Made by a program: the position numbers and the translations under genes
Origin: JAJPHU01 sp035553375
Lineage (GTDB): Bacteria; Planctomycetota; Planctomycetia; Gemmatales; Gemmataceae
Reading direction: 5' to 3'
Assembly: GCA_035553375.1 (NCBI GenBank)
Contig: DATNCY010000278.1
Span: forward strand, 1-64,000
DNA: 64,000 nucleotides
Shown: piece after piece, positions 33,147 to 42,108 of the stretch
Layout: every line of letters begins with the position of its first letter
How positions within the stretch are numbered: position 1 is the first letter of the stretch
The notes under the pieces: generated by a model
What the model saw: only the letters and a program-made list of their open reading frames with translations
Database searches by the model: none
Told to the model about the DNA's origin: nothing

Positions 33147-34853
33147 ATGAATGGCTTCAACAATCCGGCCCTGAAAGAGTTGACGGACCAACAAGTTCGT
33201 TTCACCCCGCCCGCTCGTCGGGCCGAGCAGCTGGTTCGCGCCGAACGTCTCTTGGCGGAGATCGATCCAAGCAAACGGTATCCTTATCAATTCGTCTGTT
33301 GGCGAATCACGGATTACCGTCCGCAAACGCATGCCGATCTGCTCATCGCCGGCGATGAATTGGCACACGATCTGCTGTTATTGATGCAGGCTCTTTCAGG
33401 GAAAATCCTGCCACCGGTGCCGGCCGACGAGATTCCTGAGCCGGTCGTCACGCTCGAAGAAATCAGCAAGAAGCTGAACGTCTCGACAAAGACCATTCGC
33501 CGCTGGCGCAAGCTGGGCCTGGTGGGGCAACCCATCGTGTGCAATGGCAAGCGTCAGGTGGGCTTTTTGCAATCGGTGGTCGATCGTTTCCTCATTAGTC
33601 ATCCCGACCGTGTCGAGCGTGGCAGCCGCTTCTCGCAGATGAGCGACGAGGAACGGGATGAGATTTTGCGGCGCGCCCGCCGTCTGTCGCGTGTCTGTGG
33701 CGGCACGCTTACCGAAGTCAGCCGGCGAATCGCTCGCCGACTGAGTCGATCCGTCGAAACGATCCGCTACACCATCAAGAATTACGATCGCCAGCACCCG
33801 GAACAGGCTCTCTTTCCGAACCTGACCGGCCCGCTGGACGCGGTGACGAAACAGACCATTTATAGCTCTTATCGTCGAGGGATTAACGTGGACACACTGG
33901 CCAAACGATTTCAGCGCACTCGGACCTCGATGTATCGGGTAATCAATGAAGTGCGTGCGCAGCGCCTGCTGGAGCAGCCGCTCGATTACATTCCGCATCC
34001 ATCCTTCGATGATGCCTCGCTTGAAACGGCCATCGCGGCTCCCATGCCGGACGCCGACGCCTATGAGGCCAAACGGCTGGCCATGCACGCGCCGAAGGAT
34101 GTGCCGCCGGAGTTGGCTTCGTGCTACGAGTATCCGCTGCTGAGCAAGGAGCAGGAACAGCACCTGTTCCGCAAGATGAACTTCCTCAAGCACAAGGCGG
34201 CGAGCCTACGCAATCAACTCCGCAAGGAGGGCGGCGAGGAGAACGAGGTCGATCCGACGCGCGTTCGCAATCAGATGCTCAAGGACATTGAGGATTTGCA
34301 GCGTGAGTCCAGCGTCGTCAAGGAATTGCTCATCAACGCCAACATGCGTTTGGTGGTCAGCATCGCCAAGCGGCACGCGGCGCAAGCCGACAATTTCTTC
34401 GAGTTGGTTTCCGACGGCAATATGTCGTTGATCCGGGCCGTCGAAAAGTTCGACTTCGGTCGCGGCTTCAAGTTCAGCACCTACGCGAGTTGGGCGATCA
34501 TGAAGAATTTCGCCCGCACGATCCCGGATGAGAAGCATCGCCGCGAGCGTTTCGTCACCGGCCACGAAGAGGTCTTCGAGGTCGCCCCGGACAACCGGAC
34601 GGACGAACACGAAATCCTGGCCACTCACGAACGGGCGACGCACAGTGTCAATCGTCTGTTGGAATACCTGGAGCCGCGCGAGCGTGAGATCATCCGCATG
34701 CGAGCGGGCCTGGACGATCACGCCAAGGGCATGACATTGGAAGAGATCGGCCAGCAGTTCGGCATCACGAAAGAGCGTGTGCGCCAACTCAACGCGCGGG
34801 CGATGAAGAAATTGCGTTCCATCGCTGAGGAGCAGGAACTCGACATGCCGTAA
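33147..34853 (+). CDS. Sigma-70 family RNA polymerase sigma factor with extra N-terminal HTH segments
   Basis: The 568-residue protein has sigma region 2 (LLINANMRLVVSIAKRHA, then LVSDGNMSLIRAVEKFDFG and FSTYASWAIMKNFAR) and region 4 (MTLEEIGQQFGITKERVRQL). Region 1.1 of RpoD is absent. Instead about 320 N-terminal residues hold two further helix-turn-helix-like segments: a MerR-type LEEISKKLNVSTKTIRRWRK and LTEVSRRIARRLSRSVETIR. I know this plan from planctomycete sigma factors of unknown regulon. ATG 33147 follows AAGGAG at 8 nt. A strong terminator follows the gene. Confidence 0.85.
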   Translation: MNGFNNPALKELTDQQVRFTPPARRAEQLVRAERLLAEIDPSKRYPYQFVCWRITDYRPQTHADLLIAGDELAHDLLLLMQALSGKILPPVPADEIPEPVVTLEEISKKLNVSTKTIRRWRKLGLVGQPIVCNGKRQVGFLQSVVDRFLISHPDRVERGSRFSQMSDEERDEILRRARRLSRVCGGTLTEVSRRIARRLSRSVETIRYTIKNYDRQHPEQALFPNLTGPLDAVTKQTIYSSYRRGINVDTLAKRFQRTRTSMYRVINEVRAQRLLEQPLDYIPHPSFDDASLETAIAAPMPDADAYEAKRLAMHAPKDVPPELASCYEYPLLSKEQEQHLFRKMNFLKHKAASLRNQLRKEGGEENEVDPTRVRNQMLKDIEDLQRESSVVKELLINANMRLVVSIAKRHAAQADNFFELVSDGNMSLIRAVEKFDFGRGFKFSTYASWAIMKNFARTIPDEKHRRERFVTGHEEVFEVAPDNRTDEHEILATHERATHSVNRLLEYLEPREREIIRMRAGLDDHAKGMTLEEIGQQFGITKERVRQLNARAMKKLRSIAEEQELDMP

Positions 34854-34892
34854 TGGGCCGTGGGCCGAAGGAAACGACCACTCCCTCCTCAC

Positions 34893-34923
34893 AAGGCTCC
34901 GCATCTTGCGGAGCCTTTTTTTG
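34893..34923 (+). terminator. Intrinsic terminator of the sigma gene
   Basis: An 11-bp perfect stem (AAGGCTCCGCA/TGCGGAGCCTT) with a TCT loop is followed by eight T. It lies 40 nt after the stop codon. Confidence 0.9.
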
Positions 34924-34933
34924 TTGCACGGTA

Positions 34934-35045
34934 GAACATTGTGCAAAGGTGGTCGTACTCGGGACAAACCCTTACGACCACCTTTGCACAATGTTCTGAA
35001 GGGCTGGCGCTCACGAAAAGACAATACCAGAAACCATTCGCGCAC
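34934..35045. repeat. Dispersed repeat, copy 2, with hairpin
   Basis: Positions 34971-35045 match copy 1 at 15076-15151 in the same orientation. Here the first 24 bp (34973-34996) are also present inverted at 34934-34957, giving a perfect hairpin with GAACATTGTGCAAAGGTGGT in its arm. It lies between the sigma terminator and the convergent oxidoreductase gene. Confidence 0.7.
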
Positions 35046-35056
35046 CCAATGCGCGA

Positions 35057-37993
35057 TCAAACCTTTTCACCCTGTCGAGGCGCGGAAGTGTCTCGATCCA
35101 CCATCTGTTCCTCCAGCACTTCGAGCGGATGGCACGCATGCCGACCGGCTAGATCCTTGATTTGATGACGGCAAGACGTGCCCGGAGCCACGACCGTCGC
35201 GGCGGGCGCTTGTTCCAGGGCCGGCAGCAAGGCGAGGTTGGCAATTTGCACACTGAGATCATAATGCTCGCGTTCAAAACCGAACGAGCCGGCCATACCG
35301 CAGCAGCCGGTATCCAGCACGGTGACATCGAGTTCGGGCACCAAGCGCAACGCCGCGGCAGTGCCGCCCGCGCCAAGCAACGCTTTCTGATGACAATGGC
35401 CATGCAGCACGCACTTGCCGGGACGGGGCCGCAATGGCAGTTCACAGCGGTTCGTCTGAATCTGCTGAGCCAGCCAGTTATCGGCCAGGTGAGAGGACGC
35501 GGCAATCGTCTTCGTTTGCGGCCCAGGCAGCAGTTCGGTCCATTCGTCCGCCAGCGTCAGCAGGCAACTCGGTTCCAGACCGAGCAACGGCGTACCATCG
35601 GCGAGCCGTCGCGCTAGTCCGCCGACCTGCTCCTGAATTACGGCTTTGGTCCGATGCAGAAATCCCTTGCTAATCATGGGTCGGCCGCAGCAGGTCAAGT
35701 CGGCCAACTCGACCGCGTAGCCGGCGCGTTCGAGGACGCGCACGGCGGCGCGACCGATGGCCGGCTCGTTGAATGTCGTGAAGCAATCATCGAGCAGCAG
35801 CACTCGGCCGCGCGTGCCGGCCAGCGCATCCGGTTTGTGCCGGGAAAACCAGCGGCGGAAGTGATCGCGATGCAGCTCCGGCAAACTGCGACGACGATCA
35901 ATGCCGACCAGTTTTTCCAGCAGCCAGCGAAGCGGACGGCGATTCTGCACAAAGTTAATCAGCGGAGCCAGCGGCGCACCCAGCCGATTCATGCGGTGGA
36001 TGTTGCCCATGAAGAGATGCGAAAGAGGACGTAAACGATCCTGATAGTAGAATTGCAAAAACTCGGCCTTGAGCTTGGCGACATCGACGTTACTGGGACA
36101 CTCGGCCTTGCATCCCTTGCACATCAAGCACAGATCGAGTACGTCGTAAACTTCGCGGTTGTGAGCGAGCGGTTGTTGTCCCGCCAGCGCCAAACGCAAC
36201 GCATTGGCTCGGCCGCGCGTCGTGTCCTTCTCATCGCGGGTTGCGCGATACGAGGGACACATGGTGCCGCCCTCCATCTTGCGGCAAGCGCCGTTGCCAT
36301 TGCACAATTCAATCGAACGCGCAAACCCCTCTTGCCGACTGTAATCGAAGAGGGTGGCCGGCTCGGACGGATGGTAACGCGGGCCGTAACGGAGATTCTC
36401 CGTCATCGGCGGCGCATGCACGATTCGGCCCGGATTGAGCAGATGTTTCGGATCGAACGCCTGCTTGACGCGGCAGAAGGCTTGATAAATGGCCGGACCG
36501 AACATCTTCTCGTTCCACTCGCTGCGTGCCAGGCCGTCGCCATGTTCGCCGCTGAGCGAACCGCCGAACTCCAGAACAAGGTCCGTCACCTCCGCCGTAA
36601 TGCGGCGCATGCGTGCCACATCGCCAACGTCCTTCAAGTTCAGCACCGGGCGAATGTGCAGACAGCCGACGCTGGCGTGACCGTAGAAAGCGCCATCGGT
36701 GCCATGACGTTGCAGCAATTCACGGAAGCGCGCGGCGAATTCCGGCAGATAACGCGGCGCGACGGCCGTGTCTTCGACGAAGGTGACAGGTTTGCGATCG
36801 CCGGTCATGCCGTACAAGAGCGGCATGGCCGCGCGGCGTAGGTTCCACAACGGCTCACGCAGCGAAGGATCGAGTGCCGGTACCGACGCGGTGAGGCCGT
36901 TGACTCCCGCCAGTCGGCGCTGCAAACGCTCGACGCGGTCGGCAACCTCGGCCGCATCATCGCCGCTGAATTCGACCATAAGCACCGCTTGCGGTTGGCC
37001 CTGAATGGCCTTCATGGTGTCCTTCAGCGCCAGGTTTTTGGCCGTCAATTCCAGCAGCAGATGATCCATCAATTCCACGGCGGACGGCTGCATTTCCAGA
37101 CACGGGGCCACCGCATCCATCGCTGCGCCCAGCGTGGCGAACTGCGGCACGAGCAGGCCGCGCACCTTGGGCTTGGGCAGCAATCCCAACTCCGCCTCGG
37201 TGATGACCGCCAGCGTTCCCTCGCTGCCGACGATCAACTGATGCAAACCGACCGGCTGCTGTCCGTCGTTCAATCCCGCCGAAAGAACATCGAGGTTGTA
37301 GCCGCTGACCCGTCGCAAAATACGCGGGAAACGTCGTTCAATCTCCTCGCACTCGTCGCGGACGACAGCCCGCACTTGCTGATAGATGTTACCTTCCAGC
37401 GAGCGGACAGCGCCGCGTCGTTCCCACTCGGCGGGGCTGATTGGATCGAAACGGGCAGAACTGCCATCGGCAAGGACGACACCGAGACCGCGAACGTGAT
37501 CGATGGTTTTGCCGTAGACGATGGAGCGCGCGCCGGCCGAGTTGTTGCCGATCATGCCGCCGAGATTGGCGCGGCTAGCCGTCGCCACGTCCGGCCCAAA
37601 CTGCAAATCATACTGATCGAGGGCGTTATTCAGGGCGTCGAGAACAACGCCCGGCTGCACCCGCGCGATGCGGCCGGTTGGATCGATGTCGAGAATGGCG
37701 TTGAGATACTTGCTGCAATCCAGCACGATGCCGGGACCGATCGATTGCCCCGATAAACTGGTACCGCCGCCGCGCGCCGTGATCGGCACTTCTGCCTCGG
37801 CCGCGATTTGCACGATGGCGACGATGTCCGCGATGCTTTTGGGAATGACAACGCCGAGCGGTTCCATCTGATAGATGCTGGCATCGGTGCTGTATAGCCG
37901 GCGTGAAGTAGGATCGAAACGCACCTCGCCGGCCAGATGCTTGCGCAGATGGCGAGCGAGGTTGTCGCGCTGAAGTTCGGTGATACTGTTCAT
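35057..37993 (-). CDS. FAD-linked oxidase / Fe-S oxidoreductase fusion (GlcD-GlcF or D-lactate dehydrogenase type)
   Basis: The 978-residue protein joins two halves. The N-terminal half is an FAD-binding oxidase of the GlcD/D-lactate dehydrogenase type, with VPITARGGGTSLSGQSIG, GGMIGNNSAGARSIVYGK and the C-terminal FAD-oxidase segment. The C-terminal half is GlcF-like. It has Fe-S cysteines in NGNGACRKM...MCPSYRATRDE and CLMCKGCKAECPSNV, and two CCG-type domains (LTCCGRPMIS and DTGCCGMAGSFGFE). It should oxidise D-lactate, glycolate or a similar 2-hydroxy acid and pass electrons to the membrane chain. ATG 37993 (MNSITELQRDN) is preferred over a GTG 18 nt upstream. A remnant copy of its 5' end lies beyond the next gene. 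Confidence 0.88.
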   Translation of the reverse strand: MNSITELQRDNLARHLRKHLAGEVRFDPTSRRLYSTDASIYQMEPLGVVIPKSIADIVAIVQIAAEAEVPITARGGGTSLSGQSIGPGIVLDCSKYLNAILDIDPTGRIARVQPGVVLDALNNALDQYDLQFGPDVATASRANLGGMIGNNSAGARSIVYGKTIDHVRGLGVVLADGSSARFDPISPAEWERRGAVRSLEGNIYQQVRAVVRDECEEIERRFPRILRRVSGYNLDVLSAGLNDGQQPVGLHQLIVGSEGTLAVITEAELGLLPKPKVRGLLVPQFATLGAAMDAVAPCLEMQPSAVELMDHLLLELTAKNLALKDTMKAIQGQPQAVLMVEFSGDDAAEVADRVERLQRRLAGVNGLTASVPALDPSLREPLWNLRRAAMPLLYGMTGDRKPVTFVEDTAVAPRYLPEFAARFRELLQRHGTDGAFYGHASVGCLHIRPVLNLKDVGDVARMRRITAEVTDLVLEFGGSLSGEHGDGLARSEWNEKMFGPAIYQAFCRVKQAFDPKHLLNPGRIVHAPPMTENLRYGPRYHPSEPATLFDYSRQEGFARSIELCNGNGACRKMEGGTMCPSYRATRDEKDTTRGRANALRLALAGQQPLAHNREVYDVLDLCLMCKGCKAECPSNVDVAKLKAEFLQFYYQDRLRPLSHLFMGNIHRMNRLGAPLAPLINFVQNRRPLRWLLEKLVGIDRRRSLPELHRDHFRRWFSRHKPDALAGTRGRVLLLDDCFTTFNEPAIGRAAVRVLERAGYAVELADLTCCGRPMISKGFLHRTKAVIQEQVGGLARRLADGTPLLGLEPSCLLTLADEWTELLPGPQTKTIAASSHLADNWLAQQIQTNRCELPLRPRPGKCVLHGHCHQKALLGAGGTAAALRLVPELDVTVLDTGCCGMAGSFGFEREHYDLSVQIANLALLPALEQAPAATVVAPGTSCRHQIKDLAGRHACHPLEVLEEQMVDRDTSAPRQGEKV

Positions 37994-38061
37994 AGTGACG
38001 CCAACCCGCACCGTTCAAGATGTTTGCATTTGTGTACATAAATCAGTCTACAAATGAGGCG

Positions 38062-40620
38062 TCAGTGAAGAGCGATCTCATTCGGGGCAGTCTCACATCC
38101 AGAGTGTATACAGGCTTCTCGGATGGTGCGGACCAGATCCGGCAAGTGCGGTTCAAACCAGTGGGCGTCATTGCCTGAAAAGAGCCACACGCTCCAGCGG
38201 CGAGACCTTAGACCCCACTGGCCGATCTCCACATGATTGACGGCGGCGCATTGGAAAAAGAAGTTGATTGATTGGCGCAGAAACATCTCCCATTCCGCCG
38301 GATCTTTCGCCCAGTCTCCTTGCGGCGCTCGAAATGGAGTAAGCGCCGGTAACGGTGCGTTCTGCCGTGTCTGGTTGATACGGAAGCTGATATTCTGGAT
38401 CCCTTTAGCAGTATTACAGACCTCACATAGTGTCTGAAGGTTGTCCATGCCGTGCTTGCCGCCGAAATATTGGGGGGCGATGTGATCGACCTGTAACTTT
38501 CGGGTGCTTCCGCAGCAGAGACAGCGAAAGTGGTCTCGTTCTTTGACCTGTTCCTTGATGGCATCAGACGGCTCACGGTCCTCACGATTCTCGGGGTTGC
38601 TGATTCCCTTGCGGTCGTGCGCGGCGTCTTCGCCAGGGCCGGGTTTAAACAAGAGGCGGTTGACGCAGCCATCGAGAGCGGACTTGAAATGACGGATGTT
38701 ATTGTACAGCACTTTCCAGTAGCGATCCGTCCGATCCAGTTCAGCCGAGAGACGTTTTATTTTTGAGCTTTCACCCCAGTCTTCAGACACACAGGTCTGC
38801 GCGATCGCGTCCAGGTCGTGTTTGTCGCGCTCCTCGAACGGGAAAAAGCGAGGGGATTGCCGGTTTTGAGCGACGTGACGGGCTAGTCCGAACAAATCGC
38901 CTCCGAGATCCGAGCCGACGTGTTCGGACTCGTTCGGAAAGAAATTGTCTTTCCACGCGCTAAGGCACATTCGGCGGGCGTCGTCGAGTTGAACGGCATC
39001 ATCCTGAAATGACTCTAGTTTGTCGTTAAGCAAGGCGGCGATCAGACGCTCATACCGCTCCTTTTCATGGTCAAAGACCATGACCAACCGCCGCACAGGT
39101 TCGACTTGCTCGTCGTCGGAGCGCGCGGCCGAATATTCGGCGAGATACCACCCGGCGGGGAGGAATGTGTTGTACGGCGCTGGGTTTGTATTGTCGCCGG
39201 AATCCATCTGTGCGGACAGGCGACGCACCAGTTCGATGGAAATGAGTTGGAGGGGTGGGCGCTTCCCATAGTCGGGTGCCTCCTTGTCGTCCGCTTCATC
39301 GGGGTTGAGTGGGTCGTAAGCAGCCCAGTCAATGCGATGCGTCCAGTCGTCAATGAACGAGACGATGTACGTTTTTTCCGTCCCTCCGAACTCCTTTCCC
39401 CGGAGTCCACGACCGACCATTTGTGTTAGCAAAATGCGACTTGTGGTCTGTCGGGTGAGGAAGACGGTCTGCACTTCAGGTACGTCCGTGCCTTCGGTCA
39501 GCATACGCACGTTAATGAGGACATCAAGGCGGCCCTCCTTGAAGTCGAGGATGGCTTTGGCGTTCTCACTCGCCGCTTCGCTCGCCGTGCGACGATTGCG
39601 GACGTCCGCGCCGCTACGATCGATGGCTACGAACGAGTAGACGGCTCCCGCCCGCACATTGCGGCGGATGAATGCTTCGCGCAGATACTCGCACTGATAC
39701 CAGCGGTCGGCGAAGATGATCGTTTTCCCATATCTCTCTCTGTCGCTGACGTACCGATTCACGATGGCGTCGTTCCGGTTCTGGTTCGTCGCGAGTTGCT
39801 CGATCACGTCTTCAGGGATGTCGCGGTAGGTCGTCGTCCATTTCTGGAATGCCGGTTCGTCAAACGTCGGCGCAAATTCGGTCGGAGCATCTTCCAGTAC
39901 GGGGTGGGAGAGGATGCCAGCCGCCATCAAGTCTTTCGCGGGGACTTGATAGAGAATGTTTTGTGGGAACAGCCTCAGGAGCCACCCTTGTTTCCGTTCG
40001 TCGTTATAGATCGGTGTGGCTGTCAGCCCAAGGAGGAACAAGCCTGGGCAGCGATTCCGCAGATGGTCGATCAAGGTGCGGTAACTCGGCGCTGGAGCAT
40101 GGTGAGCCTCGTCGAAGACGACGATCAGTTTGTCCGCTGCGGCGCTCAGAAATGCGTCGAGTTGGGGATGGCTCCTCTTATCGGCGTTCGCTGCCGTTTG
40201 CAGCGAGCAGATGACCACATCGTCGGTGGGCATGATCGAGTGAAACTGGCAGTGTTCGGGAGTTCCCGAAACCACACGAACCGTTAGCCTTTCTTTCGAT
40301 CCGGCGATCAATCCGGCGAGGTCGTCGAAGTATGAAGATGCCTGTTCCAGCAAGTGGTGTGTGTGGGCGAGCCAGAGAACTTTGTATCCCTCAAACAACG
40401 GATTACTACAGATGAAGTAAAGAGCCGTGAAGGTTTTTCCACCTCCGGTCGGAAGAACCAGAATGCTCCCGCGAGGCGGAACAGGTTTGGACTTGTACCA
40501 CTTCCCAAGCGCCCCGATCGCGCCGTTTTGGTGGTACGCGAGTTTTCGCTTAGGAGGATGCTGACGCCGTTCAGTCAAGTTGTAGACCGTGAAGAAAGGG
40601 TTGGGTTGAAGGTCGGCCAT
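38062..40620 (-). CDS. SF2 helicase fused to HNH nuclease
   Basis: The 852-residue protein combines an SF2 helicase and an HNH endonuclease. The helicase has Walker A VLPTGGGKT (55-63), DEAH (170-173), GLTATP (about 198-203), the GTDVPEVQ motif V and QMVGRGLRG (400-408). About 250 residues later come the HNH cluster CLCCGSTRKLQVDHIAPQ and CEVCNTAKG (700-740) and a C-terminal domain. The helicase resembles the DEAD/DEAH family of restriction and defence proteins. No methylase or other partner is next to it, and no system name fits with confidence. It probably acts on foreign DNA. It sits beside a decayed copy of the neighbouring oxidoreductase gene, a sign of insertion. Confidence 0.82.
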   Translation of the reverse strand: MADLQPNPFFTVYNLTERRQHPPKRKLAYHQNGAIGALGKWYKSKPVPPRGSILVLPTGGGKTFTALYFICSNPLFEGYKVLWLAHTHHLLEQASSYFDDLAGLIAGSKERLTVRVVSGTPEHCQFHSIMPTDDVVICSLQTAANADKRSHPQLDAFLSAAADKLIVVFDEAHHAPAPSYRTLIDHLRNRCPGLFLLGLTATPIYNDERKQGWLLRLFPQNILYQVPAKDLMAAGILSHPVLEDAPTEFAPTFDEPAFQKWTTTYRDIPEDVIEQLATNQNRNDAIVNRYVSDRERYGKTIIFADRWYQCEYLREAFIRRNVRAGAVYSFVAIDRSGADVRNRRTASEAASENAKAILDFKEGRLDVLINVRMLTEGTDVPEVQTVFLTRQTTSRILLTQMVGRGLRGKEFGGTEKTYIVSFIDDWTHRIDWAAYDPLNPDEADDKEAPDYGKRPPLQLISIELVRRLSAQMDSGDNTNPAPYNTFLPAGWYLAEYSAARSDDEQVEPVRRLVMVFDHEKERYERLIAALLNDKLESFQDDAVQLDDARRMCLSAWKDNFFPNESEHVGSDLGGDLFGLARHVAQNRQSPRFFPFEERDKHDLDAIAQTCVSEDWGESSKIKRLSAELDRTDRYWKVLYNNIRHFKSALDGCVNRLLFKPGPGEDAAHDRKGISNPENREDREPSDAIKEQVKERDHFRCLCCGSTRKLQVDHIAPQYFGGKHGMDNLQTLCEVCNTAKGIQNISFRINQTRQNAPLPALTPFRAPQGDWAKDPAEWEMFLRQSINFFFQCAAVNHVEIGQWGLRSRRWSVWLFSGNDAHWFEPHLPDLVRTIREACIHSGCETAPNEIALH

Positions 40621-40734
40621 GTTTCTTACCCGAATGAATGCGTTCGACGCGGTTCCGGCGAGTAGGTCGGTAAAGAACGCATTGATGAGGTCGGTAATCG
40701 TAATCTGCTACGCCAACACAACAAAGAACGTCCT

Positions 40735-40790
40735 ATCCGCCGTGCCGTCCAGCAGAAACTTTGTCCATGCCGACCACCGGCACGGCGGAT
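40735..40790. repeat. Palindrome upstream of the helicase-HNH gene
   Basis: ATCCGCCGTGCCG (40735-40747) pairs perfectly with CGGCACGGCGGAT (40778-40790) around a 30-nt loop. It lies about 115 nt upstream of the helicase-HNH start, on the promoter side. Confidence 0.6.
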
Positions 40791-40976
40791 TGGACGCTGT
40801 TGGACGGAACCAGTGGTGCCGCACCCGCACCATACGGCTCTTGAGGGACTCTCTATGCTAACACCACCTCAACCGCTCCGCAATTCTACGAGCCAATGAT
40901 CCGACAACGCAAGCGCTACGTTCACCCCTTTCGCCTACCTCAAGAGACCAAGCCACACCGAAACGAATGGCATGGA

Positions 40977-41084
40977 CTAAATGTTGGCGTCGGTGCGGTA
41001 CAACCGGCGCGAGGCAGCATCGAAGCGCATTTCGCCCGTCAGGTGCTTGCGTCGATGAGGAGTGAGGTTATCGCGTTGAAACTG
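40977..41084 (-). pseudogene. Remnant of the oxidoreductase N-terminus
   Basis: One minus-strand frame reads QFQRDNLTPHRRKHLTGEMR then FDAASRRLYRTDANI and a stop. The intact gene at 35057 reads LQRDNLARHLRKHLAGEVR then FDPTSRRLYSTDASIYQ. About 25 of 34 aligned residues agree, and the stop falls where the intact protein has Tyr. It is therefore a decayed copy of the first 35-40 codons, in the same orientation, on the other side of the helicase-HNH gene. It is either a trace of duplication during insertion or all that is left of a second paralogue. Confidence 0.75.
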
Positions 41085-41262
41085 GACCCTCTATGTACTG
41101 GCAAAGCATCTTGGTGGTACAACAAGATATTCTACAGCAGCACGCGCCGGATCAGGTAAAGGTCAGCCCCATTCTGGAAATCCACATGGAGGATTCGCTG
41201 GCAACGAAGTTCCGTGCGCCGGTCGTCGAATGAATCGCTGGACGAATCGAGAGATGCACGCC

Positions 41263-42093
41263 ATGACACATGATGAAGTTTTCATTCACTCGATCCGCGA
41301 AGCCTTCCACGACGATGTCCCGCGCCTCATCTACGCCGACTGGCTGGAGGAACACGGCCAAGCCGATCGCGCCGAGTTCATCCGCATTCAGTGCTGTCTC
41401 GCTCGACCACTGGCACCGGACGAGCGCGGCCTGACCGCGCGAGCGGAAGAGTTGCTGCGCGATCACTGGAAGGAATGGGTCATGCCGCTGTGCGAGTTGG
41501 TCGGCCCGAAGCGCGATCGCTATGGCGAGGATTGGCTGCGCGAGGAATTTCATCCCGATGCACTCGCTCATTTTCACCGCGGCTTCGTGGACAAGCTGGC
41601 CCTGGACGCGGAACGATTCGTGTCACCGGCAGGTGCGTTGCTCGCGCTGCTTCCGCTGCGCGTTCTCAAATTATGGGGTGCCGGCCATTGTGCGCGCGAA
41701 TTGGCCGAATGCCCTCGCCTCGCGGGATTGCAAACCCTCGCCTTCTCGGATTATTGGGATGCCCCGTTGACCCCACACGATGCGCCGGCCCTGGCGGCAT
41801 CGCCCTACTTGAGCGGCTTGACTGCTCTTCATCTGGGCTGGAACTCGCTCGCCGATGAGGGCGTCAAAGCACTGACGCGAGCGCCTTGGCTGGCGAGTCT
41901 GGTGACACTCGATCTCACCGACAACGGCATTAGCGATGCCGGCGCGCACGCTCTCGCCGACTGCCCTGCCTTTGTTCGCTTGCGCACGCTGTACCTGCGC
42001 CGCAATCCCATTTCCAGCGCCGGACGGACAGCATTGACAACTTCGCCCCATCTGTATCAGTTGGAACGTCTGGACCTCGACGTGGAAGCCTGA
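41263..42093 (+). CDS. LRR protein with planctomycete repeat-companion domain, copy 1
   Basis: The 276-residue protein begins with the repeat-companion domain (MTHDEVFIHSIREAF then VPRLIYADWLEEHG and RAEFIRIQ), followed by about four ribonuclease-inhibitor-type leucine-rich repeats (LTALHLGWNSLADEGVKAL and similar). It is the first of four tandem genes of this kind. Such proteins are thought to be binding scaffolds; function and location are unknown. The Met at 41263 is the conserved family start, and in-frame Mets upstream are not. No signal peptide. Confidence 0.85.
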   Translation: MTHDEVFIHSIREAFHDDVPRLIYADWLEEHGQADRAEFIRIQCCLARPLAPDERGLTARAEELLRDHWKEWVMPLCELVGPKRDRYGEDWLREEFHPDALAHFHRGFVDKLALDAERFVSPAGALLALLPLRVLKLWGAGHCARELAECPRLAGLQTLAFSDYWDAPLTPHDAPALAASPYLSGLTALHLGWNSLADEGVKALTRAPWLASLVTLDLTDNGISDAGAHALADCPAFVRLRTLYLRRNPISSAGRTALTTSPHLYQLERLDLDVEA

Positions 42094-42108
42094 CGGAGCG
42101 CGAAAGCC

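Larger units (their letters stand above)
40621..41262. other. Gene-free stretch upstream of the helicase-HNH gene
   Basis: These 642 bp hold a palindrome (40735-40790) and the remnant of an oxidoreductase gene (40977-41084), both listed. No intact ORF with a supportable function is seen. Confidence 0.5.

Noticed and set aside
32651..33274. 207-codon minus-strand ORF before the sigma gene
   Set aside because: Ser/Arg-rich composition, overlaps the sigma start, and no ribosome-binding site or family seen.
34206..35060. 284-codon minus-strand ORF opposite the sigma factor
   Set aside because: Mirror frame of the sigma gene running through its terminator and the hairpin repeat.
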